Below are positions 53,627 to 63,086 of a stretch of DNA of 64,000 nt, in pieces. The notes below the pieces were generated by a model. The model was not told the origin of the DNA. It ran no database searches and worked only from the letters and a program-made list of their open reading frames with translations. Location: the NCBI GenBank assembly GCA_963843465.1, contig CAWJKP010000007.1:124001-188000 (forward strand). Direction: 5' to 3'. A program made the translations under genes and the position numbers. This stretch comes from CAWJKP01 sp963843465 (GTDB taxonomy: Bacteria; Planctomycetota; Planctomycetia; Pirellulales; Thermoguttaceae). Positions within the stretch are counted from its first letter, which is position 1. Each line of letters starts with the position of its first letter.

Positions 53627-55075
53627 TCACTTGATCCTGTGAACGTTCGGCAATGCTTGTTCGAGCTTTCTCATGCCAGCGGGGCTGACCTTCGTACCGC
53701 TTACGGCTATCGATCCGAGTTGCGTCAGACCCTGGAGGTGTTCTAACCCAACGTCGGTTATCTTGGTGCAACGACGTAATCCAAGCATTTGCAGGGTACT
53801 CAACCCTTCAAGGTGCGCCATCCCCGCATCGGTCACGTTCGTCCAGCTAATGTCCAACATTTGCAGGTTGCGCAACCCTTTAAGGTGCGATAACCCGGCA
53901 TCGGTGAGCTTGGTGCCTTCCAAGTTGAGCGACTGGAGTTGGGACAACCCTTTAACATGCTCGATCCCCGCATCACCCACGTTCGTGTCGCCCAGACTCA
54001 AGGATTGAAGTTGTCGCAGTCCCTTCACATATCCGAGCCCGGCATCGGTTACCTCGGTGCCATCAAGAGTCAGCGAATGGAGTGCGGTCAACCCCTTGAG
54101 GTGCGTAAGCCCCGCGTCGGTCACTTTGGTCCCGCAAAGGCCCAGTTCTTGCAAGTTACTCAGCCGTACGAGGTGCGATAACCCAGCATCGGTGAGCTTC
54201 GTGTATTCCAAGTTGAGCAACCGGAGTTGGGGCATCGCTTCAACATGTGCCAGCGCGGCATCCGTAAGCTGGGTGTTTTCGAGAGTTAGTGATTGAAGTT
54301 TGGTCAAACCGCCGAGGTGAACCAGCCCTGCGCCGGTCACCTTGGTTGCCGTTAGGTCGAGTGATTGAAGACTAGTGATCCCCTTGAGATGTTCCAGTCC
54401 GCCGTCGCCCACGTTGGTCCCCGACAGATTCACGGATCGTACTTGGAGCAATCCTTTCAGGTTTGCTAGCTCGGCGTCGGTCACGTTGCTTTCTTCCAGT
54501 TTCAGAAATTCGAGATCGGGTAAGCCTTTCAGGATCGTCAAATCGGCGTCCCTGATCTGCCGCCCTTCGAGATCGACGCCGACAACCGCTGAGAAGAAAT
54601 CATCCCCAAGGAGACTCCGAAGCCAAGCTGGCACTGCTGGCGGCTTTCCCAGTGGTCCGAATGGGTCGCCTGACGGATCAATCTGGTAATCGTAGATCAC
54701 GTCCCCCGTCAACTTCGTAATCGCCGCCACCGCCTCCCTCTGCTTCCTCGCCTCCTCCCTTTCCACCGTCAACCAACCACACGGGATGGCAACGACGACG
54801 ACCAGCACCAGCAGCGACCGGATGCTGAATTGAAACCGCCAACGGAAAACGAGGACAAGGGCAAACCAGCCGAGCATCAGGAGCATTGCCACGCCCACCA
54901 CGGCCACGGCAGTCAGGACTGCGTAGCCCTTGTGCCACGCTGGCCAGCCAAGGTAATCCGAGAGCCACAGCACGCCTTCGATGACCAGGAGGTCGAGGAT
55001 CAGCCGATCCGGCGTGAGGTAGAACCAGCGGATGCTGGGCTTCGGCACGGCGGGTTGCGGCTCTGCTACGCTCAT
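53627..55075 (-). CDS. Membrane-anchored leucine-rich-repeat protein 3 (13 repeats)
   Basis: The 482-residue first gene of the tandem set starts MSVAEPQPAVPKPSIRWFYL. It has the same double membrane anchor (RFQFSIRSLLVLVVVVAIPCGWLT), a spacer with the conserved WLRSLLGDDFFSAVVGVD, and thirteen 24-residue LRRs (TKLTDAGLSHLKGLRNLQML and similar), ending RKLEQALPNVHRIK. The repeat number is about double that of the other two, consistent with expansion by internal recombination. The start at 55075 is preferred over 55099 because MSVAEP is the first well-placed ATG. Confidence 0.9.
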   Translation of the reverse strand: MSVAEPQPAVPKPSIRWFYLTPDRLILDLLVIEGVLWLSDYLGWPAWHKGYAVLTAVAVVGVAMLLMLGWFALVLVFRWRFQFSIRSLLVLVVVVAIPCGWLTVEREEARKQREAVAAITKLTGDVIYDYQIDPSGDPFGPLGKPPAVPAWLRSLLGDDFFSAVVGVDLEGRQIRDADLTILKGLPDLEFLKLEESNVTDAELANLKGLLQVRSVNLSGTNVGDGGLEHLKGITSLQSLDLTATKVTGAGLVHLGGLTKLQSLTLENTQLTDAALAHVEAMPQLRLLNLEYTKLTDAGLSHLVRLSNLQELGLCGTKVTDAGLTHLKGLTALHSLTLDGTEVTDAGLGYVKGLRQLQSLSLGDTNVGDAGIEHVKGLSQLQSLNLEGTKLTDAGLSHLKGLRNLQMLDISWTNVTDAGMAHLEGLSTLQMLGLRRCTKITDVGLEHLQGLTQLGSIAVSGTKVSPAGMRKLEQALPNVHRIK

Positions 55076-55233
55076 GTCATCTTGCCCAGCGATTGCCAAC
55101 GGTTCGGCTGGCCGACGCCGTAGTCTCCGACGCCAACCAGGCCCGGACTACGATTGATCCTACCACGGTTCGGACGCCGGAACCACCGGCAAGGCGGCCT
55201 CGCAGCGAGTCGGCAGCAAGCCGGAGAGGTTGC

Positions 55234-55716
55234 TCATCGCGGCTCCAGTGTCTCAAAACGAATCGTGCCATCCAAGCATTTCCGCGCAAAGAATGCGTTC
55301 ACCAGCAATCCGGGTGCGCACGAGCGGATTCGCTGAACGGCTGTCTGCATGTCTTCTCGCTGCTGCGTTTCCATTTGCAATGGCGATACGTGTAGCCGCT
55401 CGGCATAGAACACACAGTCCTGATGGGCAACCAGCACAACACGCTCAAGACCGTGCATCTTGACCAGGAAACGCAATTGCTCGATCAGGCCCTCTTCTTC
55501 CCAGAAGGAAAGGAAATGACCGGCGAGGCAGGCAGCACCTCCCGGCACCGCGAGGCGGTCGTAGCGCGGGAGTTTCAGGTAGTTGTGCAGGAAATCATCG
55601 AAGTGTTCACCAAATCGCCCATCGCTGCAATAGACTGCGGCAGCGCGGATGCGGTTCTCATCGAAGCGAACCGAACTCTCGTACACTACGCGGTCTTCTT
55701 GGTCGTTCATGTTCAT
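55234..55716 (-). CDS. Beta-carbonic-anhydrase-like protein
   Basis: This cytosolic protein of about 160 residues shows the zinc-site pattern of beta-class carbonic anhydrases: VYCSDGR (Cys and the Asp-Arg dyad), YDRLAVPGGAACLAG, and VLVAHQDCVFY (His and second Cys). It is shorter than canonical enzymes, and the usual HxxCG is HQDCV. A related non-canonical role (for example carbonyl sulfide or unknown hydrolase activity) is possible. The start at 55716 (MNMNDQED) has the better context. It stands between the LRR set and a small hypothetical gene. Confidence 0.75.
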   Translation of the reverse strand: MNMNDQEDRVVYESSVRFDENRIRAAAVYCSDGRFGEHFDDFLHNYLKLPRYDRLAVPGGAACLAGHFLSFWEEEGLIEQLRFLVKMHGLERVVLVAHQDCVFYAERLHVSPLQMETQQREDMQTAVQRIRSCAPGLLVNAFFARKCLDGTIRFETLEPR

Positions 55717-55858
55717 AGGTTCAACACCTAACGGTCGCCGCTGCGCTGGCCGCAACTCCCGTCCCTCAGCGCTCTGAACCGCCGGTCAGTCTACCATCCT
55801 CCCAGGGCCTGCACCATCAGGCGGCGACCCGCTCTGCGGCTGCGGCTTGTTGGCCAGA

Positions 55859-56155
55859 TCAGAGTGTCATAAATGGTTCCGCTTCACCGGTATCATCATA
55901 AACGATTATCATGACACCACCGTGCCCCGATCTTACTTCATCTGCAAACGGAAAGTACACGCGCCACTGGCTGCGATCCAAATGTTGGTGTCGTAGCAGT
56001 TGCCGAACCGCTTCGCTTGGTGGCGGAAGCTCTTGGAAGCACTCATCAAGCAACTCGGCAGTCATCTGGCGCGCCTTTGGCTCCCCGACCTTTACCTTGA
56101 GAGACTGCTCGCGAACATAGTTTTGGGCAATTGCGATTGCTTCGGCTTTAGTCAT
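55859..56155 (-). CDS. Small hypothetical protein
   Basis: This 98-residue cytosolic protein starts TKAEAIAIAQNYVREQSLKV, ends WRVYFPFADEVRSGHGGVMI and IVYDDTGEAEPFMTL. The helix followed by a beta-sheet WRVxF...IVYDDTG recalls small cystatin/PepSY-like or immunity-type proteins, but no family is certain. Composition is less GC-rich than average. The ATG at 56155 is followed by a helix-forming start. Confidence 0.6.
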   Translation of the reverse strand: MTKAEAIAIAQNYVREQSLKVKVGEPKARQMTAELLDECFQELPPPSEAVRQLLRHQHLDRSQWRVYFPFADEVRSGHGGVMIIVYDDTGEAEPFMTL

Positions 56156-56519
56156 AGTCGGTAAACTGACTCCGCCAACGGTTTTCTAAACCGCACAGTC
56201 TTCCGGGAGGGGTCGCAAAGCAGACTCCACTCCCGTGGGTCCCGCCAACCCTCTCACCGCGTCATATTGTACCGCGCGTAAAGGGGGTTTCAAGATGGGT
56301 TCACCACCAGCCAGCCCCGCCACTACAGATCGAAGATGGCCGAGGTGGGGCATTTTGCAGACGGCGGCAGTTACGACGACGATCCGGATCGCTGTGCGGC
56401 CGAAAGGAGACTGGTCAGCAGCTCGTTGGCGGTCTCGGCGGCCACGACGACCTTACCGAGCCAGGCGTACACCGCATCCAGATGCTGGTTGATGACCGGC
56501 AGGACTCCGCGGGCCCGAC
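56156..56519. other. Degenerate region before the GH127 gene
   Basis: The minus strand near 56420-56515 reads VLPVINQHLDAVYAWLGKVV and VAAETANELLTSL, a protein-like relic without a start or identifiable family. No other feature is supported. Confidence 0.35.
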
Positions 56520-56575
56520 GACATTCTATTCTTGAAAATAGAATCGTCGATCAAGGGCCATACAGTGGATGCCAC
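56520..56575 (+). repeat. Direct repeat, copy 1, left of GH127 (hairpin-bearing)
   Basis: GACATTCTATTCTTGAAAAT onwards to about CCATACAGTGGATGCCAC matches 58685-58740 in the same orientation. It contains the inverted pair ATTCTATT/AATAGAAT. The two copies bracket the GH127 gene. Confidence 0.82.
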
Positions 56576-56718
56576 CCAGCGATTGTGTTCCTACGGTCCC
56601 AATACAACGCAGGCGCGCGCAGAGGCGAGTGGCAACGATGGGCTGCTACAATGTCAGGAGAATCGAGCACGTTTGAGACAATCTCCAACCCGAAACCATG
56701 TTGACGGAGGATGCTGAC

Positions 56719-58598
56719 ATGTGCCGGACGGCAACGGTTCTTCTTGGATGCCTGTTGATGGTCGGCACGGCCACGGGGGCGGAAAAACCCAGGACGCGGC
56801 TGAAGGCGAGCGATCCGGCAACGTGGAAGCGAGTACCGGTTCGGGCGATGGTGCCCACCGGTGGCGTGACGCTCGACGACACTGGCCTGTTCAAGCCGGT
56901 GATGGAGCACAACATCGCGTACCTATTGAATTCCTTCTCCGTCGACCACATGCTCTGGCCGTTCCGGGTCCGCGCCGGGCAGAAAAATCCGCCAGACGAC
57001 CGTCCGCAGGTCGCTTTCTGGGACATCGATCTCCGCGGTTCCAACGCGGGCCGGTTCCTCATGGGCGCCGGCAACACGCTCCGCTGGATCGAGCACCCGG
57101 AGCTTCGCAAGCGGCTCAACGAGAATGATCGACGGCATCGAGTCCTGCCGTGAGCCCAACGGCTACATCCTTGCCTATCCGCCCGACAAGACGCGCAGCG
57201 AAGAGCCCAACTACGGCCGGGCCTGGTTTACCCACGGGCTGATCGAGGCGGCCATCGCCGGCAACCCGAAAGCCTACGGCCTGCTCCGCGGCCACGCTGA
57301 CTGGTTCAACCACTGGGACGCGATGCTCCCGCGCCTGATCGATTGCTGTGGCAACGCCCACCAAGGGCACATCGCCAGCACGCGGACCTACTTCACGCCG
57401 ATCGGCAAGCCAGAGGACCTCCAGGTTGCCGAGAAGTACTACGTGCAGGACTGGTGGATGGACACCCTGGCCGCTCGGCAGGAAGATGCGGTCTGGAAGT
57501 ACCCCTTGCCGACGCCGCACAGCTACCTGATCACCAGCTTCGAGGCTTACCTGGACCACTACCGCGCCACCGGCGACCGGAAGTATCTCGACGCGATGCT
57601 CGGCGCGTGGGCCCTCATTCACAACAAGTGGGAGCACGTCGGCGGCAGCATGGCTATCTGCGAGGGACCTGCGGGCTCGTTCCCGCCGTGCTCCTATTTC
57701 CTCACTCCGAAAGGCCACACCGGCGAGACCTGTGGCAGCGTCTTCTGGATCAAGTTCAACCAGCGGTTCCACGAGCTTTTCCCCGAGCAGGAGAAATACG
57801 TCAACGAGATCGAGAAATCGATCTACAATGTCTGCCTGCCGAACCAGGAGGGCGACAAGGGCATCCGCTACCATGCCCGCATGGAAGGCACCCTGGATGG
57901 ACCGACCATGGTCAACACCTGCTGCGAAGGCCAGGGCACGCGTTTCTTCGGCTCGCTGCCGGAGTACATCTACTCGATTGCCGACGACGGTCTCTACGTG
58001 AACCTCTACGAGCCCTCCTCGATCGCGTGGGAGATTGGCGGGCAGAAGGCCGGCCTGCGGATGACAACCAAGTTTCCCTTCGATGCGGCGGTCGCGCTGC
58101 GAATCAGCGTCCCGCGGCCGATGACCATGAAGCTCCGCGCGGGTGCCGGCCTGGGCCGCCGCCAACATGCCGATCTTGGTCAACGGGAAGCAGGCGGCCG
58201 TGGGCACGCCCGGCACCTACCAGGTACTCGATCGTATGTGGGCCGACGGCGACACGGTCGAGTTCGTCCTGCCGATGGATTTCCGCGCCACCCGCTACAC
58301 GGGCTTCGACAAGATCGAAGGCCACCAGCGCTACGCGCTGGAATACGGGCCGATCCTCCTGGCGGCAGTCGGCCCACTGCGGCCGAAGGTGTCCGTCCGC
58401 GTGGCCCACAACCCGGCCGAGCCGAAGAAGTGGCTCAAGCCGATTGCGGGCAAGCCGCTCCACTTTGCCATCGACGGCGACATCCACCACCGCTTCGTGC
58501 CCTACCTGGACGTCGACGGGCAGTCGTTCACCTGCTTTCCGGTGATCGATGTGGTCGAGGTCGGCGCTCTGCCAAGCTCTGTCATGCGATCTCGGTGA
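56719..58598 (+). pseudogene. Second GH127/DUF1680-type glycoside hydrolase, two frameshifts
   Basis: The ATG at 56719 (ACGGAGG 8 bases upstream) opens a leader (MCRTATVLLGCLLMVGTATG). The frame passes LKPVMEHNI-like KPVMEHNIAYLLNSFSVDHM and WDIDLRGSNAGRFLMGAGNT, and breaks near 57115. It resumes as MIDGIESCREPNGYILAYPP, WFTHGLIEAAIAGNPKAYGL, THSYLITSFEAYLDHYRATG-like and TPKGHTGETCGSVFWIKFNQ, VNTCCEGQGTRFFGSLPEYI. It breaks again near 58140 and ends in MPILVNGKQAAVGTPGTYQV ... IDVVEVGALP. The GETCGS and NTCCEGQ cysteines fit the GH127 zinc site. The direct repeats at 56520 and 58685 flank it. Confidence 0.85.
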
Positions 58599-58684
58599 CG
58601 ATCACCAGAATGCTCCGCCGAGCATCAAAGCCTTTCTCCAAGCCCTTGCCGATGCTAAGGAGGGCTGCGATCCCGAGGTGCCGA

Positions 58685-58740
58685 TGACATTCTATTTTTG
58701 CAAATAGAATCTTCGATCAACAGCCATACGGTGAAGCAGC
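58685..58740 (+). repeat. Direct repeat, copy 2, right of GH127 (hairpin-bearing)
   Basis: GACATTCTATTTTTGCAAAT to about CCATACGGTGAAGCAGCGAT, in the same orientation as 56520-56575, with the same ATTCTATT/AATAGAAT hairpin. A protein-like tail (PPSIKAFLQALADAKEGCDP) lies just before it, so this copy may mark the end of another lost gene. Confidence 0.82.
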
Positions 58741-58742
58741 GA

Positions 58743-58847
58743 TCACGTGCAGGAAGCTGCGGGCCAGCTTCTGCTCGACGACGAGCATGCCAAGCCCGTC
58801 AGCATGAGAATCGCAACCATCACGTGTCGCAGCACGTTACTCGGCAT
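58743..58847 (-). pseudogene. Signal-peptide relic of a second sialate O-acetylesterase copy
   Basis: MPSNVLRHVMVAILMLTGLA closely matches the leader of the esterase at 61887 (MPSNMLRQVLAAVLILTGFA), and the 5' untranslated bases also match. The sequence then diverges at once and meets the direct repeat at 58740. It is a truncated duplicate cut at the repeat. Confidence 0.75.
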
Positions 58848-58884
58848 CGTCGCAATTCCTTGAATGGGCGATTGCGGGATTCTG

Positions 58885-60390
58885 CTACTTGGTGACCAGC
58901 GGATGTGGATAGGTGTTGGGGGTGTAGCCGGGCTTGGCAAGACCGTTGAAAAAGTCAACGCCTTCCCGAACGTGCGGCGAACTGGAACTCATGGTTGCAG
59001 GCTTGCCGTTGAGCATATTGTTCCAGACGTAAGCGGGATCCGGTTCCTCGTTCGGCCACGCCGCCGGCTGGGGCGTATCGCCCGAGATGAGGGCCCCTCT
59101 TCCCCTGCCCATCTGATCCAGGGCGGCCAGGCACCGCAGAATCTTGAAACCGTCTCCGGCGTTCCAGGAAATGTTCGGTCCGCCGTACGAACCTTCACAT
59201 CGCGCGGTGATCGTGTCGGCGGTGTTGGCGAGGATGATGCTGCTCTTGCGCGTGTTGGTATTGTGTACCGAGTACCCCCGCCATTGATTGGGTAGCCACT
59301 TCTTTCCAGCACAGACCAGCACCTGTCCGCCCTTGCCGGCGCCCGTGTGCGTGCCGGAATCGTAGATGATCGGCTTGCCCTCTCGATCTACGTCGTTCTT
59401 GTCGAACGGGCTCTCGCCGGTGGCGATGCCAAAGGGTTGGAAGAGTTGCCAATCGCGGTAGTTGTCGACCTTCATTCCCGTCTTGAAATGGCCGATCAAC
59501 GTGTTGTTGAAGATCACCCCCGTGCCGGAACGGAAGAGCATTGGCGCCGAGTCAATTGGTTGTACCGTGAACGTCATCGTGTTTTCGTAGATCTCGAAAC
59601 TGCGGGCACCGCGGAGGCGGCCGCTCGATTCGGTGCCATGGTTCGCCAAACAGGCATTCTTGAACGTATTGTGGCGGACGACGACCCGTTGGCCCACCCA
59701 GCCGTCCAGCGCCACCGAGGAACCGGCTACGTTTGGGGTCGTGCCGACGGCTGTGAAGACGTTATCTTCGATGAAGAATGCCTTGTCGCCTTTCCCCAGG
59801 TCGGTGGCATCGGCCCAGGCGGCGTCGCCATAGGGAATGCCGCCGTTGAATCCAAAGATCCCGAAAATCCAACCGACGAGTTCGAACGTATTGTGGTCGA
59901 TGACGCCGCCGCATGCATGGACGTACATGGCGCAGGTCCGCGTGGCGCGGATGCGAAGATGATCGACGTGCCAGGTCGTAGAGTCGCCGTCCACCGTCAA
60001 CATCCCTTTGTTATCGCCGTCGCGCGGGCCGTTTCCGCCGTCGATCGTGAGATTGCAGAGCCGGGTCAGGCCGCCCTTCTTCGTACCGATCTCGAAAACG
60101 CGGAGGGTTGAGTTGGCGGGGAAGATACCGCCGGTGATGGTCGTCTTGTCGATCCCTGCGCCTGTGACGGTAACGTACTTGCCGGCCACCTTGACGCACG
60201 CCGTCCAGGTGGCAGTCCCCGCGGGAAGCTTCACGGTGTCGCCGTCAGCGGCCGCATCGACGGCCGCCTGGACATCCGCCGCCGAGAGGCTGGCCGCGGT
60301 CCGCGTCGCCCCTTGCAGGGTTGGACCCAGCGCCAACCAGAAGCCGCTAAAGCAGGAGGGAAATAAGGAAAGATTCCGCACGGATCGCAT
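58885..60390 (-). CDS. Secreted right-handed beta-helix protein (polysaccharide-lyase-like)
   Basis: The 501-residue product has a leader (NLSLFPSCFSGFWLALGPTL). The start SLSAADVQAAVDAAADGDTV followed by KLPAGTATWTACVKVAGKYV is the usual N-cap of parallel beta-helix proteins. Helix rungs include RLCNLTIDGGNGPRDGDNKG, HACGGVIDHNTFELVGWIFG, FIEDNVFTAVGTTPN and VVRHNTFKNACLANHGTESS. No lyase catalytic set is obvious, so carbohydrate binding or a new lyase type remain open. The C-terminus FFNGLAKPGYTPNTYPHPLV is common in such proteins. It looks intact and is followed by the esterase on the same strand. Confidence 0.8.
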   Translation of the reverse strand: MRSVRNLSLFPSCFSGFWLALGPTLQGATRTAASLSAADVQAAVDAAADGDTVKLPAGTATWTACVKVAGKYVTVTGAGIDKTTITGGIFPANSTLRVFEIGTKKGGLTRLCNLTIDGGNGPRDGDNKGMLTVDGDSTTWHVDHLRIRATRTCAMYVHACGGVIDHNTFELVGWIFGIFGFNGGIPYGDAAWADATDLGKGDKAFFIEDNVFTAVGTTPNVAGSSVALDGWVGQRVVVRHNTFKNACLANHGTESSGRLRGARSFEIYENTMTFTVQPIDSAPMLFRSGTGVIFNNTLIGHFKTGMKVDNYRDWQLFQPFGIATGESPFDKNDVDREGKPIIYDSGTHTGAGKGGQVLVCAGKKWLPNQWRGYSVHNTNTRKSSIILANTADTITARCEGSYGGPNISWNAGDGFKILRCLAALDQMGRGRGALISGDTPQPAAWPNEEPDPAYVWNNMLNGKPATMSSSSPHVREGVDFFNGLAKPGYTPNTYPHPLVTK

Positions 60391-60447
60391 GGCAGTTTCT
60401 CCTGGGGTCAGCTCTTGGGTGGGCTTTGGGTCGTCATTTTGGACCGG

Positions 60448-61887
60448 TTACTTGGCGCGTGGCGAGCTCAAGACCGGCCAGTCGTCCGTGCGGAAGGGCG
60501 AGGCAGGCAAGCCCTCCTTGTTGTACAAATTGCAGACGTCCGGATTATCCGCCCAGGCATAGCGGACAGCAGCCGGTTGAGGGACGTCGTCGCTGGAGAC
60601 CAGCAAGCTGTCGCCGTCAATCCGGGCGTCGGCCCAAACGAACTTCTTGTCAGGGCCCGCGATGGCGAAGCCGGCCAGCTTGCCCCCGCCCTTGGCCGCC
60701 AGCCCACCGCCGACATGCTTGAAGCGGAGGCGGACGCGACTGCCTTCGACGGCCATCGAATCGTAGATCGGGCCGGAGTACACGATCTTTTCACCATAGA
60801 CCAAAGCGCAGGCTGCCAGGGCAAGACGTTTGCCGACGTCTTGTTTGTTCCGGGGATGGATGTCGTTGGCCTCGCCGATGTCGATGGTTACGGCCAGGCC
60901 CGCATGGGGAATCTTCAGCGACGTGAGGAACTGCGCCTCGCGGAACTCCGCCCATCGGCTCTCGCCCGGCTGTGCTCCCGGCTGCCCGTAGTTGGCCAAC
61001 TGAACGATCAGGAAGGGGAAGTCGCCCTCTCCCCACCGTGTTCGCCAGGCGTTGATCATCGCCGGCAGGGCTTTGCGATAGGTGTATCCCAGGCCGACGT
61101 CGCCTTCGCCTTGATACCAGGCGACGCCACGGATGCCATAGGGCATCAGCGGCGCGATCTTGCCGTTATAGGCCCCACTGGCGCGTTGAGGATCGTCGGG
61201 CCGCGGCGTCCCTCAATTCTTCAACAGCGGCTGGAGGTCCGGGTCGGAGTCGATCGCTTCCTTGGGCATGAAGGCCCGAATTCCCGCGCCTTGCCCGGCA
61301 ACAATTATTCCCATCGGGATGTTGAGGGCTTTGTGGAGGTCCCGCGCGAAGAAATATCCCACTGCCGAGAACTGCCAGGCATCGTTGGGCGTGCAGGCAA
61401 CCCACGTTCCCTTGACGTTGCCCTGCGGCTGGTCGGCAACGATGCCTTGGACCGCCAGCGCGCGCATGTTCGGGTACTTCGCCGCTGCCTGTTCCTGGGC
61501 CGCATTGATGACGGAAGGGAGGTTTCCCAGGTTCGACTGGCCCGAGCAGAACCACACTTCGCCTACCAGCACGTCCTTGAGCGTGACGGTGTTTTTGCCG
61601 GTCACGGTCATGGCCAGCGGACCGCCGGCCTTCATGGGACCGAGCCGGGCCGTCCAACAGCCGCCGGCATCGGCGGTTGCTTCGGTCCGGTACGGGCCGA
61701 GCGCGATGACAATCTTTTCGCCCGGCTCGGCCGTTCCCCACACGAGCGTCTTCATCTTGCGCTGAAGGACCATGTGGTCGCCGAAGATGGCGGCCAGTTT
61801 CACTTCGGCTGACGCGGCCGCGGCAAAGCCCGTCAGAATGAGAACTGCAGCCAATACTTGTCGCAGCATGTTGCTTGGCATCGTCAT
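60448..61887 (-). pseudogene. Sialate O-acetylesterase-family protein with an in-frame TGA
   Basis: A leader (MPSNMLRQVLAAVLILTGFA) starts at ATG 61887, with AAGGAG 5 bases upstream. The N-terminal domain shows LAAIFGDHMVLQRKMKTLVW, and the SGNH esterase block I is VWFCSGQSNLGNLP. The frame stops at TGA 61215-61213 after DSDPDLQPLLKN. The very same frame continues RPDDPQRASGAYNGKIAPLM, GVAWYQGEGDVGLGYTYRKA, TIDIGEANDIHPRNKQDVGK (Asp/His of the triad) and an Ig-like C-terminus. One base change (for example CGA or GGA to TGA) explains it. The enzyme would remove acetyl groups from acetylated glycans; as sequenced, it is split before its His. Confidence 0.87.
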
Positions 61888-62031
61888 AACTCCTTGCTCG
61901 TCGCGCTTCCGCACTTGCCGGTCCATGGTGGCGGCAACCGTCCCTTCCAGCTTGCCGGCGGCAGGTGGAGCACCGGAGAGCACACCCTTGGCCGCGTCGA
62001 TCTTGAGCCATGCCGGCCCCTGACCTCTATT
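61888..62031 (-). pseudogene. Tail relic of an Ig-like domain protein fused in frame to the esterase
   Basis: The frame between the TAG at 62034-62032 and the esterase ATG reads GPAWLKIDAAKGVLSGAPPA and KLEGTVAATMDRQVRKRDEQ. This is the typical last strand pair of the putative-Ig repeats found at the ends of planctomycete secreted proteins. The upstream part of that gene is missing. Confidence 0.6.
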
Positions 62032-62490
62032 CTACCCTCGACGGTGGCGTCTGCCAGCCAAGCCCACCGCCCCGACGCGCCCAGCGCGCGCCGTAGGCGC
62101 GAGCCACCAAGCCAAGGCCGCCGAGATCTCGATGTTCAGGCGGGCCATTTCCTCGTCGTCGATGTGGCTGACCTGCTCATCATCAATGTCGGGTGCATCG
62201 GGCCGTGACGAATCGGCCAATAGACCGAAGTACGAGCCCCAGCGGAGGCAGACGGCGACGGCAGCTCTTGCCTCGTCGTCCCGCTTGCTCGTCCCGCCCG
62301 GTGGCACGGGCTTCGTTTCCAGGTAAGCGACGACCTGCCGGAACATCGGCACGGATGGCGGAGTAATCGTGGCGAAAGGCAGCCCCTTTTGATCTTCGGT
62401 CAGCGTCCAAATCCCGCCGTCCAGTTCAAGGTCATTGGCGACCTGTACATGAAGTAGTCTATCGGACGTTGGGCTAACGCCTGGTTCCAT
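62032..62490 (-). CDS. Hypothetical protein
   Basis: A 152-residue soluble protein. Recognisable as coding by a consistent amphipathic pattern (MFRQVVAYLETKPVPPGGTS, ARAAVAVCLRWGSYFGLLAD, DEEMARLNIEISAALAWWLA), but no family is known to me. The final 20 residues (Arg/Gly rich) are low complexity, so the original stop may be elsewhere. The position before esterase debris suggests an accessory gene. Confidence 0.5.
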   Translation of the reverse strand: MEPGVSPTSDRLLHVQVANDLELDGGIWTLTEDQKGLPFATITPPSVPMFRQVVAYLETKPVPPGGTSKRDDEARAAVAVCLRWGSYFGLLADSSRPDAPDIDDEQVSHIDDEEMARLNIEISAALAWWLAPTARAGRVGAVGLAGRRHRRG

Positions 62491-62576
62491 GCCACTTTAC
62501 CGATAGGCCACGCCGCGACAATTGTCGTAAACCATACACAGTTATCCTATTCGCGTTGGAACAGCGAGCGGTCGTG

Positions 62577-63086
62577 TCATCGCAGGTCGATCGATTGAGA
62601 TATGCGGTTGCCGTTCAGATCCTCGATGTGGGCGTGGAAGGGCCCGTCCTCAGGCCGCCAACCGGGAACCAAGATGGGAAGCTCACCCTGCTTTGCCAGC
62701 CGGACCGATCGTCTAGCAGGAGCCCCTTGCGTACGCTCGATCACCAAACTGTATCCCGCTGGATTCGGATCGCCTTGGTCGAAATGGTAATCCACGCTGA
62801 AGCTCATCAACGTCCCTTCGGGCCCGGTCTGAGGTAAAGCCACGCCTGTCGAGAGGCGGATGGGCAGTTGGACTGAAGCGGAAGACTGCGGCGTGGCCGA
62901 TGGTGCCGGTGGGGATGGAGCAGGCAGCTCCGATGAAGGTAGAGCTGGCGGCGGTGGTAGAGGGGGCGGTGCCGGCTTGATCACGTGGGGTGCCGTCGAA
63001 GCTGTCAACATGCGAGCGCGGCTTTCGAGCGTTCGCCGCCTTGGCCGTCCCTGGCTGGAGCCCGAGCAGCGTAAGCGAATTACCAT
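62577..63086 (-). CDS. Proline-rich conserved hypothetical protein
   Basis: The C-terminal 85 residues are well formed: PEGTLMSFSVDYHFDQGDPN, AGYSLVIERTQGAPARRSVR, LPILVPGWRPEDGPFHAHIE. This is a beta-rich domain that I associate with planctomycete proteins of unknown role. Before it lies a Pro/Ala/Ser linker (about residues 38-70). The N-terminus is uncertain: ATG 63086 gives an Arg-rich start, and ATG 63011 (MLTASTAPHVIK) is an alternative. No clear signal peptide. Confidence 0.55.
   Translation of the reverse strand: MVIRLRCSGSSQGRPRRRTLESRARMLTASTAPHVIKPAPPPLPPPPALPSSELPAPSPPAPSATPQSSASVQLPIRLSTGVALPQTGPEGTLMSFSVDYHFDQGDPNPAGYSLVIERTQGAPARRSVRLAKQGELPILVPGWRPEDGPFHAHIEDLNGNRISQSIDLR

Noticed and set aside
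51427..61887. Stop-codon recoding (TAG in LRR2, TGA in the esterase)
   Set aside because: Two different stop codons are involved, the expected residues differ (Trp, and Arg or Gly), the TGA is not at a Cys/Sec site, and all other genes use all three stops normally.
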